Positions 35,995-45,438 of a DNA stretch of 64,000 bases are shown in pieces. The notes beneath the pieces were generated by a model. It had not been told where the DNA came from, searched no databases, and saw nothing but the letters and a program-made list of their open reading frames with translations. This DNA comes from an uncultured Desulfovibrio sp. (GTDB lineage Bacteria; Desulfobacterota; Desulfovibrionia; Desulfovibrionales; Desulfovibrionaceae), in assembly GCF_910584445.1 (NCBI RefSeq), contig NZ_CAJUBO010000005.1, positions 1-64,000 on the forward strand, in the 5' to 3' direction. The first letter of the stretch is position 1. Each line of letters opens with the position of its first letter. A program made the position numbers and the translations under genes.

Positions 35995-37719
35995 ATGTCT
36001 CAGGAAAACTCAGACATCGTTGTCGATCGGAGCAAATCGCAGTTCTCCGATCTCTGGAAGAAGGAAGACTACTGGGCCATCTGGATCGGCCTCTTCCTGA
36101 TCGCCGTGGCGGCGTTCCTTGTCTTCGGCGGCCGCCAGGGCCTGGAGGCCAAGTACGACCAGTACGCGGCCACGCTCAAGGCTGAAGCCGCCAAACCGTT
36201 CAAGACCATCGAGTGGTATGAGGCTTCCGCCGCCCAGAAAGGGCTTCAGGGCCAGAAGCTCCCCGCCGTGGCCTCGCTCATCAACTACATCAAGACGCCC
36301 GCGCGCTGGAGTTCCAACCCCATGCAGGCGCTCGTCCTGAGCAAGGCTGACGCCGACAAGATGAACGCCGCCACGCAGCCCAAGGTGGACGCCGCCAAGG
36401 CCGCCGAAGCCGCCGCGCTCGACGCCGCCAGGGCCGCCCAGGCCGCCGCCGCTGAGGCCGGCTTTCAGGAAGCCCCGCTGAACGAGGCCGCCACCGCCGC
36501 CATCGCCCAGTGGCAAACCGCCAAGAAGGCCACCGCCGACGCTTCCAAGAAGCTCGTCAAGCCCTTCAACCGCATTCCCACGCTCATCGTCCTCGGCCTG
36601 TGCCTCGGCGTGCTCGTCACCATCGGCGCCACCGTCATGGGCTTCAATCCGGTCAGGTTCTTCCTGGCCTTCCTTGGCGTGTACATCCTCTGCATCATCG
36701 CCAACATCCTCGGCAACCAGGTGACCATGCGCCGCTACGGCGCCAACGCCGAGATCTGGTCCATCGCCCTCGGCATGATCATCGCCAATACCATCGGCAC
36801 GCCCAAATGGCTCAAGGACGGCGCCCAGGTCGAATACTACATCAAGATCGGCCTGGTCCTGCTTGGCGCCGACGTGCTCTTCCACAAGATCATGGCTATC
36901 GGCATCCCCGGCATCTTCGTGGCCTGGGTGGTGACGCCCATCGTGCTCATCAGCACCTACATCTTCGGCCAGAAGGTGCTCAAGATCCCCTCCCGCACCC
37001 TGAACATCGTCATCTCGGCCGACATGTCCGTGTGCGGCACCTCCGCGGCCATCGCCACGGCGGCCGCCGCCCGCGCCAAGAAGGAAGAGCTGACCCTCTC
37101 CCTCGGCCTCTCCATGACCTTCACCGCCATCATGATGATCGCCATGCCGGCCTTCATCAAGGCTGTGGGCATGCCCGAGATCCTGGGTGGCGCGTGGATC
37201 GGCGGCACGGTCGACGCCACGGGCGCCGTGGCCGCGGCCGGCGCGTGGATCGGTCCCAAGGCCCTCCAGGTGGCCGCCACGGTCAAGATGATCCAGAACG
37301 TCCTCATCGGCGTGACCGCCTTCTGCGTCGCCATCTACTTCACCACCAAGGTGGATAACAGCGGCGAAACCGTGGGCGCGGGCGAGATCTGGAACCGCTT
37401 CCCGAAGTTCGTCATCGGCTTCCTGGCGGTCTCCATCATCATGTCCATCATCAGCGCCAACCTTGGCGGCGATTTCGCCAAGATGCTCGTGGACAACGGC
37501 GTCAACAAGGTCGCCAATCCGTTGCGCGGCTGGTTCTTCTGCCTGGCCTTCATCTCCATCGGCCTGACCACCGACTTCCGCGCCCTTGCCAAGTACTTCA
37601 AGGGCGGCAAGCCGGTCATCCTCTATGTCTGCGGTCAGTCCCTCAACCTCTGCCTGACCTTGCTCATGGCCTGGATCATGTTCTACAAGGTCTTCCCGGA
37701 AATCACGGCGCGCATCTAG
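35995..37719 (+). CDS. YeiH-family (UPF0324) putative anion/sulfate exporter with a large N-terminal insertion
   Basis: A 574-residue membrane protein. From about residue 195 the sequence is the YeiH/UPF0324 core of some ten spans ('PTLIVLGLCLGVLVTIGATV', 'IWSIALGMIIANTIGTP', 'SADMSVCGTSAAIATAAAAR'). YeiH proteins are about 340 residues; here a first span (27-45) is followed by about 145 extra residues with an Ala/Lys/Glu helical stretch ('AKAAEAAALDAARAAQAAAA'), presumably outside the membrane. In sulfate reducers such carriers are thought to export a sulfur anion; the substrate is not proven. ATG 35995 follows AGGAGGG by 6 bases. Single gene, ending in a strong terminator. Confidence 0.82.
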   Translation: MSQENSDIVVDRSKSQFSDLWKKEDYWAIWIGLFLIAVAAFLVFGGRQGLEAKYDQYAATLKAEAAKPFKTIEWYEASAAQKGLQGQKLPAVASLINYIKTPARWSSNPMQALVLSKADADKMNAATQPKVDAAKAAEAAALDAARAAQAAAAEAGFQEAPLNEAATAAIAQWQTAKKATADASKKLVKPFNRIPTLIVLGLCLGVLVTIGATVMGFNPVRFFLAFLGVYILCIIANILGNQVTMRRYGANAEIWSIALGMIIANTIGTPKWLKDGAQVEYYIKIGLVLLGADVLFHKIMAIGIPGIFVAWVVTPIVLISTYIFGQKVLKIPSRTLNIVISADMSVCGTSAAIATAAAARAKKEELTLSLGLSMTFTAIMMIAMPAFIKAVGMPEILGGAWIGGTVDATGAVAAAGAWIGPKALQVAATVKMIQNVLIGVTAFCVAIYFTTKVDNSGETVGAGEIWNRFPKFVIGFLAVSIIMSIISANLGGDFAKMLVDNGVNKVANPLRGWFFCLAFISIGLTTDFRALAKYFKGGKPVILYVCGQSLNLCLTLLMAWIMFYKVFPEITARI

Positions 37720-37738
37720 CGCTCCGCACAACTGCAAA

Positions 37739-37773
37739 AGCCGCCGCGGCCGCAAGCCGCGGCGGCTTTTTTT
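37739..37773 (+). terminator. Rho-independent terminator after the YeiH-like gene
   Basis: AGCCGCCGCGG pairs perfectly with CCGCGGCGGCT around a 7-base loop, followed by TTTTTT. It ends 9 bases before the next start codon. Confidence 0.95.
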
Positions 37774-37781
37774 GAGACGCC

Positions 37782-38078
37782 ATGCCGCCGGTCCTTCACA
37801 AGCTGTTCAAACTCTGCTGCTGTCTGGGCGCGCTGTGGTTCTTCTTCGCCGTTGCCGGGCCGTGGCTGTTTTCGCTTTCGCCCGCCTGGCAGCGCTACGA
37901 CGCCGTCCAGGAAGAATACAACATCCACAGCGGCGCCATCTACTACACGGACGTACCTGTCACGCAGGAATCCGAAGAGGCCACGCGCAAGGCCGTGCGT
38001 GAAGGCATGGCAACGCGCATGCAACGCCGCCTTGAAGATCGCAAGACGGCGGAACAGGCCCATGGGTCCGCGCGCTGA
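37782..38078 (+). CDS. Small single-span membrane protein of unknown function
   Basis: A 98-residue protein with one N-terminal span ('LCCCLGALWFFFAVAGPWLF', three adjacent Cys that could be acylated), then a soluble region 'YDAVQEEYNIHSGAIYYTDV' and a charged helical tail. No family recognised. ATG 37782 is the only plausible start, with a weak ribosome site inside the terminator. It overlaps the DUF523 gene by 17 bases, which supports it as a real, coupled gene. Confidence 0.6.
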   Translation: MPPVLHKLFKLCCCLGALWFFFAVAGPWLFSLSPAWQRYDAVQEEYNIHSGAIYYTDVPVTQESEEATRKAVREGMATRMQRRLEDRKTAEQAHGSAR

Positions 38079-38613
38079 AGCCCTGCCCGGCGATGCTGCC
38101 GCCGCAGGCGGCGCCCCGGCGGGAGCGCCCCGGCCGCGCTATGTGGTGAGCGGGTGCCTGGCCGGGATCGCCTGCCGCTACGATGGCGGCAGCAATCCCT
38201 GCCCGCAGGTGATGCGTCTGGTGGCGGCCGGCCTGGCCGTCCCCCTCTGCCCCGAAAGCCTGTCCGGCCTGCCCGTGCCGCGCCCTCCCTGCGAACAATG
38301 CGCCCCGGGCCGGGGGGAGCATGACGCCATCCGGGTCCTCTCCCGCGACGGACGCGATCTGACGGCGGCCTTTCTGCGGGGCGCGGAACGCGCCTTCAGG
38401 GCCGCCAGCGCCGTCGGCTGCCGCGAGGCTATCCTCAAGTCCCGCTCCCCGTCCTGCGGTGTGGGCCAGGTCTATGACGGCACCTTCAGCCGCAGCCTCC
38501 GGCCCGGCGACGGCCTGTGGGCGCGCCTGCTGCGTGAAGCCGGCTTCACCCTCTGGACGGAGGAACATCTGCCGCCAGAGCGCTTCCTCAATTCCATTGC
38601 GAAAACGCGCTAG
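38062..38613 (+). CDS. DUF523 family protein
   Basis: A 183-residue protein of the DUF523 family: 'YVVSGCLAGIACRYDGGSNP', 'LCPESLSGLPVPRPPCE' and 'EAILKSRSPSCGVGQVYDG' with the conserved Cys residues (C-L-x-G, C-P-E, S-x-S-C-G) that suggest a metal or cluster site. No biochemical role is established. ATG 38062 lies inside the preceding gene; a run of Ala/Gly/Pro precedes the conserved start, so a start nearer residue 25 is possible. Converges with the GGDEF gene, overlapping it by four bases. Confidence 0.8.
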   Translation: MGPRAEALPGDAAAAGGAPAGAPRPRYVVSGCLAGIACRYDGGSNPCPQVMRLVAAGLAVPLCPESLSGLPVPRPPCEQCAPGRGEHDAIRVLSRDGRDLTAAFLRGAERAFRAASAVGCREAILKSRSPSCGVGQVYDGTFSRSLRPGDGLWARLLREAGFTLWTEEHLPPERFLNSIAKTR

Positions 38614-40505
38614 CCCCTGGTGATGGTGAACTGCCTTTTGCCGCCCTTCTTGCTCTGATACAATGCCGCATCCGCGTTTTGGTACACTTCGATGAAGCGG
38701 CTGCCCGCAGCAGGAGAAATGGCGACACCGATGCTCGCCGAGAGCTTCCATTGCGCTGTTCCGTCACTGCACACGAAATTCAGGGCCTCAACAAGCTCCC
38801 GGGCTTTTTCCTCCGCCCATGCGGCATTGGGAATGGGGATGAAGGCCACAAATTCATCGCCGCCGATGCGCCCCACGATATCGTGTTCCCGAAAATGTTT
38901 CCTGATGCGGGAAGAAAACTCCCTGATGCAGCGGTCCCCGAATGCGTGCCCAAACCCGTCATTGGCCTGCTTGAAATTGTCGATGTCAAAGATGAAAAAG
39001 GCATGCGCCGCATCGGGATGCCGCATGAGCGCGCGGTCGATCATGCGTTCCGTGGCTTTCTTGGTATAGCATCCGGTCATCTCATCGATATTCGCCAGGG
39101 CTTCCTTCCGTTTTTCCGCATCGATGTTCTTCCTGTAGGTGAACATATGCACGCAATCATCATCGGGGGAATGAAACACATGGGCATCGATCCGCATCCA
39201 GTGCCAGTTTTTGCCGTCCTGCGCGATCATGAGGTCATAGCTCAGGCGCTGGTTTCCCTTGTGAAATTCGCGCAAGACGTTTTTGGCAGTGAACAGGTTG
39301 ACATATCCCTCCCTGAATTCGGGGTCGATCTGTTTTTCGGCAATGACCCGCAGCCCTTCATCATAGGAGAGGCCCTCGGCCCCGATGCTGGAAAAATACT
39401 GCTCCGTATTTTTTCCTATGCAACGATTTGCGGTTATATTCCATTCATAGATATTGTCATATAATTGTTCTGTCGCTTTTCGGAAAAGCACCAGCCGTTG
39501 TTCAATGACATTGGTGATCTTCCTGTTAAAATTCCTGATCACGATGGTGATGATGACAAGCACGCTTGCAATGATCAGCAGGATGACAACAAGCGACTTG
39601 AATACCTGCGATTTGATGTTCCTGACAAGCTGAGAGGTATTCTGCTCGACGAGCAGATACCAGGAAAGCCCCGGCATGTATCGGGCAACCACATACCACG
39701 ATTCCTGTCCCTCAAGCTGGGACGACGCCCATACCCCGAAATTTCTCTCACTGTCGTGACTGTCAAGGATGCTGCTCTGTATCTGCTCCATGCCATAGGT
39801 TTTGAACCACTGTTTTTCCTCATCGCCGGTGTGGCCGATGGAGACCTGGATATTGCCGGCCTGATCCAGAAGAAAAACCTCGACACCATATTTTTCCTCA
39901 TACTCTCTGAGGATACGCTTCAAGTATTCCGTATGGATGCCAATGCCGACGACTCCGACGACATTTCCCCCGGCATCGAAGATCTTGCAGTTGACAAAAA
40001 CGGCGATGGCATTTTCCGCGCCCGCCACTTCATCATTATCGACATTCAGCGAATACGTTTCCCGGGAGCGCAGGAATTTGTAATACCAGCCGTTTTCGGG
40101 GTTCTCCCGGGAGAGCACCCTGTCGATGCCGTTGGGGCTGTAATAGCGTCCCGTTGCCGTGGAAATCAGGAATACCGAATCAAAATGATCCATTTCGCGA
40201 TATGCCGCGAGATAGGTCTGGATGGTACGCACATACGCCGCATCCTCAAGGCGCGCCGGTTCGCGCGTGAGGTGCTCGATGAGCAGGCTGTCCTGCGCCA
40301 TGGTCTGGGCGATGTTCACGGGCCGCGTCAGGAGGGAGGAAAGCTGGTAGTAGATGCCGTCCGCGGTGAGGGAGGAGATCTGCTCGATGGCGTTCAGCGA
40401 GGCGCGGTAGTTGGCCTGATGGCTGAAAAACGCGGTCAGGATGAAGCCGATGAGCATGATGCCGCTCACCAGCAGATTGGTCTTGAGCACGTTGCTGTGC
40501 GTCAT
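38610..40505 (-). CDS. Membrane diguanylate cyclase with periplasmic sensor, PAS and GGDEF domains
   Basis: A 631-residue signalling protein: span at 8-28, periplasmic double-Cache-type sensor at about 30-295 ('YYQLSSLLTRPVNIAQTMAQ', 'DSVFLISTATGRYYSPNGID', 'VVGVVGIGIHTEYLKRIL'), second span at about 305-325, a PAS-like domain at about 345-465, and GGDEF at about 470-630 with 'DIDNFKQANDGFGHAFGD' and the intact active site 'GRIGGDEFVAFI'. It should make cyclic di-GMP; no EAL domain follows. Start 40505 is the Met just before the first span. It follows the hyn operon on the same strand, 121 bases after hynC, and is probably separately expressed. Confidence 0.88.
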   Translation of the reverse strand: MTHSNVLKTNLLVSGIMLIGFILTAFFSHQANYRASLNAIEQISSLTADGIYYQLSSLLTRPVNIAQTMAQDSLLIEHLTREPARLEDAAYVRTIQTYLAAYREMDHFDSVFLISTATGRYYSPNGIDRVLSRENPENGWYYKFLRSRETYSLNVDNDEVAGAENAIAVFVNCKIFDAGGNVVGVVGIGIHTEYLKRILREYEEKYGVEVFLLDQAGNIQVSIGHTGDEEKQWFKTYGMEQIQSSILDSHDSERNFGVWASSQLEGQESWYVVARYMPGLSWYLLVEQNTSQLVRNIKSQVFKSLVVILLIIASVLVIITIVIRNFNRKITNVIEQRLVLFRKATEQLYDNIYEWNITANRCIGKNTEQYFSSIGAEGLSYDEGLRVIAEKQIDPEFREGYVNLFTAKNVLREFHKGNQRLSYDLMIAQDGKNWHWMRIDAHVFHSPDDDCVHMFTYRKNIDAEKRKEALANIDEMTGCYTKKATERMIDRALMRHPDAAHAFFIFDIDNFKQANDGFGHAFGDRCIREFSSRIRKHFREHDIVGRIGGDEFVAFIPIPNAAWAEEKARELVEALNFVCSDGTAQWKLSASIGVAISPAAGSRFIEVYQNADAALYQSKKGGKRQFTITRG

Positions 40506-40626
40506 GGGGACAACGCTCCTGGTCCTTTGCGCCGGTTGCCCGCCACCGGGGCATGCCTTCCAGCGCGGCTGGCGGCAGATCGTCTGTTCCGCATGGCGCA
40601 CCACGCAGCGGCCATCACCAGATGTT

Positions 40627-41121
40627 TCAGGAAGCCGCCCGCGGCGCCGCCCTGATGCCGCGCCGCCCCAGTTCGGCCACCACCTTGGCGCAGAATTCCG
40701 GAAGCCGCGCCTCAAGCTCGGGCGTCAACTCAGGGGAGAGGGTCTGCCAATCCCGGGGCTGGATGCCGAAGACAACGGCGTGCGGCCTGTGGCCGGCCAG
40801 CTCGCAGCTCACCAGGGTGTCCACCAGATCGGTCTGGTGCATGGAATCCCTGAAGCTCAGGCTCCGGCGCAGGTCCTCCCCTTCCAGAAGGTAGATCGTG
40901 CCCGGCGCCTCCGGGCCGAGCACCACATCCAGCACCACCAGCAGGTCGCAGTCCATGATGTCGGGCATGAGCATCAGGCCCTGGGTGGCGCCGTCGAGCA
41001 GGCGCACCGTGTCCGGCCACACATAGTCGCGTTCGAGCCGCTCCACGGCGGCCACGCCGAACCCTTCGTCACTCAGGAGGATATTGCCCACGCCAAGCAG
41101 GAGCACGCGCGGTGTTTCCAC
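40627..41121 (-). CDS. hynC: Hydrogenase maturation protease (HynC / HybD family)
   Basis: A 164-residue endopeptidase that removes the C-terminal peptide of the hydrogenase large subunit after nickel insertion. The three nickel-binding positions are present: Glu in 'GVGNILLSDEGFGV', Asp in 'LLVVLDVVLGPEAPG' and His in 'FRDSMHQTDLVDTL'. It lies 125 bases after hynA on the same strand, the usual order in Desulfovibrio hyn operons. The 15-residue tail of HynA in this window is the expected substrate. Confidence 0.92.
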   Translation of the reverse strand: METPRVLLLGVGNILLSDEGFGVAAVERLERDYVWPDTVRLLDGATQGLMLMPDIMDCDLLVVLDVVLGPEAPGTIYLLEGEDLRRSLSFRDSMHQTDLVDTLVSCELAGHRPHAVVFGIQPRDWQTLSPELTPELEARLPEFCAKVVAELGRRGIRAAPRAAS

Positions 41122-41246
41122 AGGCCCTCCGCCTCTCCCTGTCCCCGGGCGCCCCGGGATACGGAAAGGGCGGGCCTGCGCCCGCCCCCGATCATGCCAT
41201 GACTCGCCGCGGCCCGGCCCTTGCGCCGCTGCCGCGCGATGATTTC

Positions 41247-42929
41247 CTACAGGACCTTGAACTTGTGGACCTGGTTGGTCTGCCCGTCGATGACATGCAC
41301 CGCGCAGGCGATGCAGGGGTCAAAGGAATGGATGACGCGCAGGATCTCCACCGGACGCGCGGGATCGGCCACGGGCGTGCCCACAAGGGCTTCCTCGCCG
41401 GCACTGGGGATGTCCTTGGCGTCGCGCGGGCTGAGGTTCCAGGTGGTGGGCACCACGAGCTGGAAGTTGGCGATGCGCGCCTCGTCGTCGGTCACAAGCC
41501 AGTGCGAGAGGCCGCCGCGCGGCGCATTGACGAAGCCCACGCCCCTGGCGTTTTTGGGGGCTTCGTAGTTCTCCACGATCTGCTTGTCGTTGATGATATT
41601 GTTTTCGTACTGCTTGATCCAGGTCTCGATCTGCTGGGCAATGGCGAGCGTCTCGATGCCGCGCGCGGCCGTGCGGCCAAGCGTGGAGAAGAGCGCCTCC
41701 GGCCCGATCTGGAGCGTGGAGAGGACCTTGTCCACCAGAGGCTTGATGGCCCTGTGCTCCTGGCCGTAGGCCACCAGCACCTGGGCGAGGGGTCCGGTCT
41801 CCATGGCGATGCCGTCATAGCGCGGCGCCTTGAGCCAGGAATACTTGTCCTTGTCGCCCATGCTCGTGAAGTGCGGCACGGTCTCCCCTTCATAGGGATG
41901 GAGCGCCTTGTCGCCCTCATACCAGCTGTGGCGCACGCCCTCGGCGATCTTGTCGGGGTCCATGCCGCGCACCTTGCCGATCTTGCGGTCAAGGATGATG
42001 CCGGGTTTGAGCCAGCGCTTCTGAAGGTCGCGCTCGCCGCCCGGATCGGGAAATTCGCCAAAGGCCATGAAGTTGCGCGTGCCGCCGTAGGTGGCGCACT
42101 CCTTGTACTGGCTGCCGATGGCGAGGAGGTCGGGGATGTAGTAGTCCTCGATGAAGGCCCGCGTTTCCTTGTACAGGTCGGTGAATTCCTTGATGCGCTC
42201 GGGGGTGAGCGCGTCATAGCAGGTCACGCCGCCGCCCACCGTGAACTGGGTGTGCGGGTTCTTGGCGCCGAAAACGGCCATGGCGCGCGCGGCCTTGACC
42301 TGGACGCGCAGGGCCGCGAGATAGTCCGCCGTGCCGATGAGGTTGAGTTCCGGGCTGAGCGTGTAGGCGGGGTGGCTGCCGAGGAAGTAGGCATTGGTGA
42401 AGGGGCCGAGCTGGCCGCTGTCCACAAAGGCCTTGAGCTTGGCCTGGACGGCGCGGTAGTCGTCGGCCGTGACCTTGCGGTTGGAGATGGAGGTGGCGAT
42501 CTTCGCGGCCTTGACCGGGTCGCCCTGCAGGGCATTGACCACATCCACGAAATCCAGGGCGTGCAGGGCGTAGAAATGCACGAGATGGTCGTGGAGGAAG
42601 AGCATGCCGAGGACAAGGTTGCGGATGAAGGTGGCGTTGGCCGGGATGGGCTTGTTGATGGCGTCTTCCAGGGCGCGGGTGGAGGCCAGCGCGTGGGTGT
42701 AGGTGCAGACGCCGCAGGTGCGCTGGGTGAAATGGGGCGCGTCAAAGGGGTCGCGCCCCTTGAGGATGATCTCCAGCCCGCGGAACAGGGTGCCCACGCA
42801 GCGGGCTTCCTTGATCTTGCCGTTTTCCACCTCCGCCTCGACGCGGAGGTGCCCCTCGATGCGGGTCAGCGGATCGACCACGACCGGACCGCTGTAGGTG
42901 CTCTGGGGCGCTTTGATGACCTGGCTCAT
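41247..42929 (-). CDS. hynA: Periplasmic [NiFe] hydrogenase, large subunit
   Basis: A 560-residue catalytic subunit. The four nickel-binding Cys are in place: N-terminal 'RTCGVCTYTHALAS' (RxCGxCxxxH) and C-terminal 'FDPCIACAVHVIDG' (DPCxxCxxH). The second motif has Cys, not selenocysteine, so this is a [NiFe] and not a [NiFeSe] enzyme. The last 15 residues, 'VIDGQTNQVHKFKVL', follow the His at which HynC would cut. 'DPLTRIEGHLRVEAEVENGK' is the canonical start region. It follows hynB by 9 bases. It has no signal peptide and should travel through the Tat system bound to HynB. Confidence 0.97.
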   Translation of the reverse strand: MSQVIKAPQSTYSGPVVVDPLTRIEGHLRVEAEVENGKIKEARCVGTLFRGLEIILKGRDPFDAPHFTQRTCGVCTYTHALASTRALEDAINKPIPANATFIRNLVLGMLFLHDHLVHFYALHALDFVDVVNALQGDPVKAAKIATSISNRKVTADDYRAVQAKLKAFVDSGQLGPFTNAYFLGSHPAYTLSPELNLIGTADYLAALRVQVKAARAMAVFGAKNPHTQFTVGGGVTCYDALTPERIKEFTDLYKETRAFIEDYYIPDLLAIGSQYKECATYGGTRNFMAFGEFPDPGGERDLQKRWLKPGIILDRKIGKVRGMDPDKIAEGVRHSWYEGDKALHPYEGETVPHFTSMGDKDKYSWLKAPRYDGIAMETGPLAQVLVAYGQEHRAIKPLVDKVLSTLQIGPEALFSTLGRTAARGIETLAIAQQIETWIKQYENNIINDKQIVENYEAPKNARGVGFVNAPRGGLSHWLVTDDEARIANFQLVVPTTWNLSPRDAKDIPSAGEEALVGTPVADPARPVEILRVIHSFDPCIACAVHVIDGQTNQVHKFKVL

Positions 42930-42938
42930 GGTTTCCCC

Positions 42939-43886
42939 CTAGTTCTTGTAGAATGGCGTCATGTCGTCCCAGAAACCCGGTTCGCTACAGCCGATGCAGG
43001 GACTGCCGGCGCCCACGGGCCAGTTGGTCTGGTTGAACAGCACCGCCGGGCAGTTGTTGTAGGTTTGCGGACCCTTGCAGCCCAGGTCATACAGACACCA
43101 GCCCTTGCGCGCCTCCTCGGAATTGAAGGAGGGGGCGAACTCGCCGGCGTCAAAATGCTTGCGCCGCTCGCAGCGGTCATGGACGGTCTGCCCGTAGAAC
43201 ATGAGCGGACGGCCAAGCTCGTCGAGCTTGATGTCAATGCCGTTGAGATAGGCCACGATGGTGCCCACCATGTTGATGGGATTGGGCGGGCAGCCCGCGA
43301 TGTTGATGACCTTAACGCCCATGTCCGCATAGGCCTCGCCCACGCCCACGGCCTCGGTGGGATTGGGCTTCGCCGCCTGGATGCCGCCGTAGCAGGCGCA
43401 GGTGCCGATGGCGAGGTTGAGCTTGGACTTGGGCAGGATATCCTTGCAGATATCATACATGGTCTTGCCGCCCACATAGCCGTACTTGCCGTCCATGCCC
43501 GTGGGGATGGCGCCTTCCACCATGCAGATGAAGCCCTGCGGCGAATTGACGGCCTCCTCGAGGGCCTCTTCCGCCGCATGGCCGGCGGCGGCCATGATGG
43601 TCTCCTGATAATCCAGAGAGATGGTGTCGAGGATGAGGCTGTCGATATACGGCTTGTACATCCGCAGGAGCGCCTCGGAGCAGCCCGTGCATTCGGCGGT
43701 GTGGAGATAGACCACGTTGGGACGGCGCCCGGTGAGGGCGGCGGCCACGTCATCGGCGAAGGCCGGTCCCATGCCCATGGTAACGGCCACGGCGGTGCAG
43801 AATTTCATGAAGTCGCGGCGGCTCACGCCCTGGCGTTCCAAACGCTCCTCTCCGCTCTGTTTGCCCAGACCCACGGCAATACGCAT
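42939..43886 (-). CDS. hynB: Periplasmic [NiFe] hydrogenase, small subunit with Tat signal
   Basis: A 315-residue electron-transfer subunit. Residues 1-45 form a Tat signal with the twin-arginine motif '[17 protein letters not shown]'. The mature part has the cluster ligands of an F-type periplasmic hydrogenase: proximal '[11 protein letters not shown]' and '[16 protein letters not shown]' with 'GCPPNPINM', then '[15 protein letters not shown]', '[11 protein letters not shown]' and 'NCPAVLFN...CIGCSEPGF' for the distal and medial clusters. The start at 43886 follows AGGAGG by 5 bases; a longer frame to 43991 crosses the promoter region. First gene of hynB-hynA-hynC. Confidence 0.96.
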   Translation of the reverse strand: MRIAVGLGKQSGEERLERQGVSRRDFMKFCTAVAVTMGMGPAFADDVAAALTGRRPNVVYLHTAECTGCSEALLRMYKPYIDSLILDTISLDYQETIMAAAGHAAEEALEEAVNSPQGFICMVEGAIPTGMDGKYGYVGGKTMYDICKDILPKSKLNLAIGTCACYGGIQAAKPNPTEAVGVGEAYADMGVKVINIAGCPPNPINMVGTIVAYLNGIDIKLDELGRPLMFYGQTVHDRCERRKHFDAGEFAPSFNSEEARKGWCLYDLGCKGPQTYNNCPAVLFNQTNWPVGAGSPCIGCSEPGFWDDMTPFYKN

Positions 43887-43978
43887 AGTCGCCTCCTGGC
43901 AAAAAAGTGCATGGCGACCAGACGCGCGTGCCCCCGCGTCGCCAGCGGCCCAGACCAGGCCATCGCCATTTGCCCGCA

Positions 43979-44007
43979 ACGATACACCCATGGACCCACG
44001 GGGTCAA
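43979..44007 (-). promoter_or_regulatory. Sigma-70 promoter of the hyn operon
   Basis: On the minus strand: TTGACC (44007-44002), exactly 17 bases, then TATCGT (43984-43979). Five of six and four of six consensus positions. It leaves an untranslated leader of roughly 85 bases before hynB. No sigma-54 GG-N10-GC site was seen. Confidence 0.6.
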
Positions 44008-44335
44008 CAGGCGCAGGACTTTTGCACCGCCTCTGCGGACCCGTCCGCCTGGCCGCAAGCCCTCCGGCCCGCGCCGGTGCGGGATTCCCCGCTGTTGGTC
44101 CCGTTTGCGCTTCCCGATCCCGGATCAGGCCTCAAGTTTTTTCGAGAACTGCCGATGAGGGACAGCGAAGGCTTCCGTCCTTCCTGGCTGATGCCCGGCC
44201 GCCGGCGGGAAACGGCGGCACCGCCGCGTCACGGCGCGGCCGCGCCCGGTTTTTCGCGCCGCCGGAGGCGCGAACCGCCCCGACGGACCCGTGGCCCTTC
44301 CCCTGAACCTTTGCCCATTTGGAACCTCTGCCCCG
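44008..44335. other. Intergenic region between divergent hyn operon and SprA-like gene
   Basis: About 330 GC-rich bases without a convincing gene, tandem repeat or strong hairpin apart from a few short GC-rich inverted repeats near 44190-44280. The rightward gene has only a weak ribosome site. Confidence 0.4.
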
Positions 44336-45187
44336 ATGATCGACGCCCTGCACAGCATCAGTGCCCGCCCTGTCGGACCGGTCAGCACCGCCGCGGGCGC
44401 CGGGAGCGCCCCGGGCCAGGCATTCGCGGACGCCGCCGCATTGCCGGGCCTGGGCGACTACGGACGCCGCGACAGGAACGGCGCGGCCCTCACCGGCGCC
44501 CACGTCGGCGACAAAAACCGCCTGAGGGGCGATCGCCCGGAGGCGGGCGCCACCGGGCAGGGCGCGGACGCCGCCGAGGGAAGCGCCACGGGCGATTCCC
44601 TGCATCTCAGTCAGGAGGCTCAGGACCAGCTTCGCAGGCTCAAACAGCGCGATGCCGAGGTGCGCGCCCATGAGCGGGCGCACATGGCCGCCGGCGGCCA
44701 GTATGTGTCCGGCGGCCCGAGCTATACCTACCAGCAGGGTCCGGACGGCCGGCAATACGCCATTGGCGGCCATGTTTCCATCGACGTCTCTTCCGTGCCG
44801 GACGATCCCGAGGCGGGGGCCGCCAAGGCGCGCCAGGTGCGACGCGCGGCCCTGGCCCCCGGCGACCCCTCGGCCCAGGACCGGGCCGTGGCTGCCAAAG
44901 CAGCGGCGCAGGAGGCGCGCGCGACCCGCGAGAAACGGGAGGATGCGGAAGAGGACGCCACAGGCGTTGCGGAAGGCGCCCGCGCGGCGGCACCCGCTGC
45001 CGATCCGCGCGCCCAGGTCTCTCCGTCCGCCACGGGGACCGGCAGAGACGAGACCGCCGCCGTCAGCCACGAGACGGACGCCCATGCCCTGACGCGCGCG
45101 GCGGAAGCCTACGCCGCCATGGCGCAGCGCGGCGTCATGCCCACGGCCCTGGCGCCCGGGGGCACGGGCATTTCCCTCCAGATATGA
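44336..45187 (+). CDS. SprA-related putative metalloprotease (HExxH protein)
   Basis: A 283-residue protein without a signal peptide. The centre carries 'RAHERAHMAAGGQYVSGGPS' and 'YTYQQGPDGRQYAIGGHVSI', the diagnostic block of the SprA-related family; His-Glu-x-x-His is a zinc-protease-like site. The first 95 and last 100 residues are Ala/Gly/Arg-rich and look disordered. Family members are common in Proteobacteria but their substrate is unknown. The longer frame to 44291 adds only low-complexity residues. No operon partner; divergent from hyn. Confidence 0.8.
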   Translation: MIDALHSISARPVGPVSTAAGAGSAPGQAFADAAALPGLGDYGRRDRNGAALTGAHVGDKNRLRGDRPEAGATGQGADAAEGSATGDSLHLSQEAQDQLRRLKQRDAEVRAHERAHMAAGGQYVSGGPSYTYQQGPDGRQYAIGGHVSIDVSSVPDDPEAGAAKARQVRRAALAPGDPSAQDRAVAAKAAAQEARATREKREDAEEDATGVAEGARAAAPAADPRAQVSPSATGTGRDETAAVSHETDAHALTRAAEAYAAMAQRGVMPTALAPGGTGISLQI

Positions 45188-45338
45188 AAAACGCTGTCAT
45201 TCAATAGAAAATAGCCACCAAACCATCTGAAAAGCCGCGCCGCGCGGGCGCAAACGCGCTTGCGCGGGCACGGCTTCCGCCCCCGGCGGCAGACCCTATT
45301 CATGCGCTGCCGGTTCGGGATGTGGCGGGTTGTGTACT

Positions 45339-45369
45339 GCCACAATTCTCCGTCAAAAACAGCCTTTTT
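45339..45369 (-). repeat. Repeat unit 'AAGGCTGTTTTTGACGGA', copy 2 (inverted)
   Basis: GCCACAATTCTCCGTCAAAAACAGCC region; the reverse complement matches 20529-20560. It lies in the 251-base gap between the SprA-like gene and gltX, which holds no gene. A hairpin-prone GCGCCGCGCGGGCGC stretch is at about 45238-45253. Confidence 0.6.
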
Positions 45370-45438
45370 CACCGGCAAACGAAAAATCATAGCGTACTTT
45401 GTCTTTTTAATGCGGCCTGAGTCTGGGAAACGTTCCCG

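Noticed and set aside
41247..42929. Possible [NiFeSe] hydrogenase
   Set aside because: The C-terminal motif has Cys codons (DPCIACAVH) and no in-frame UGA, so it is a [NiFe] enzyme.
41112..44306. 1064-codon plus-strand frame
   Set aside because: Antisense of the hydrogenase operon.
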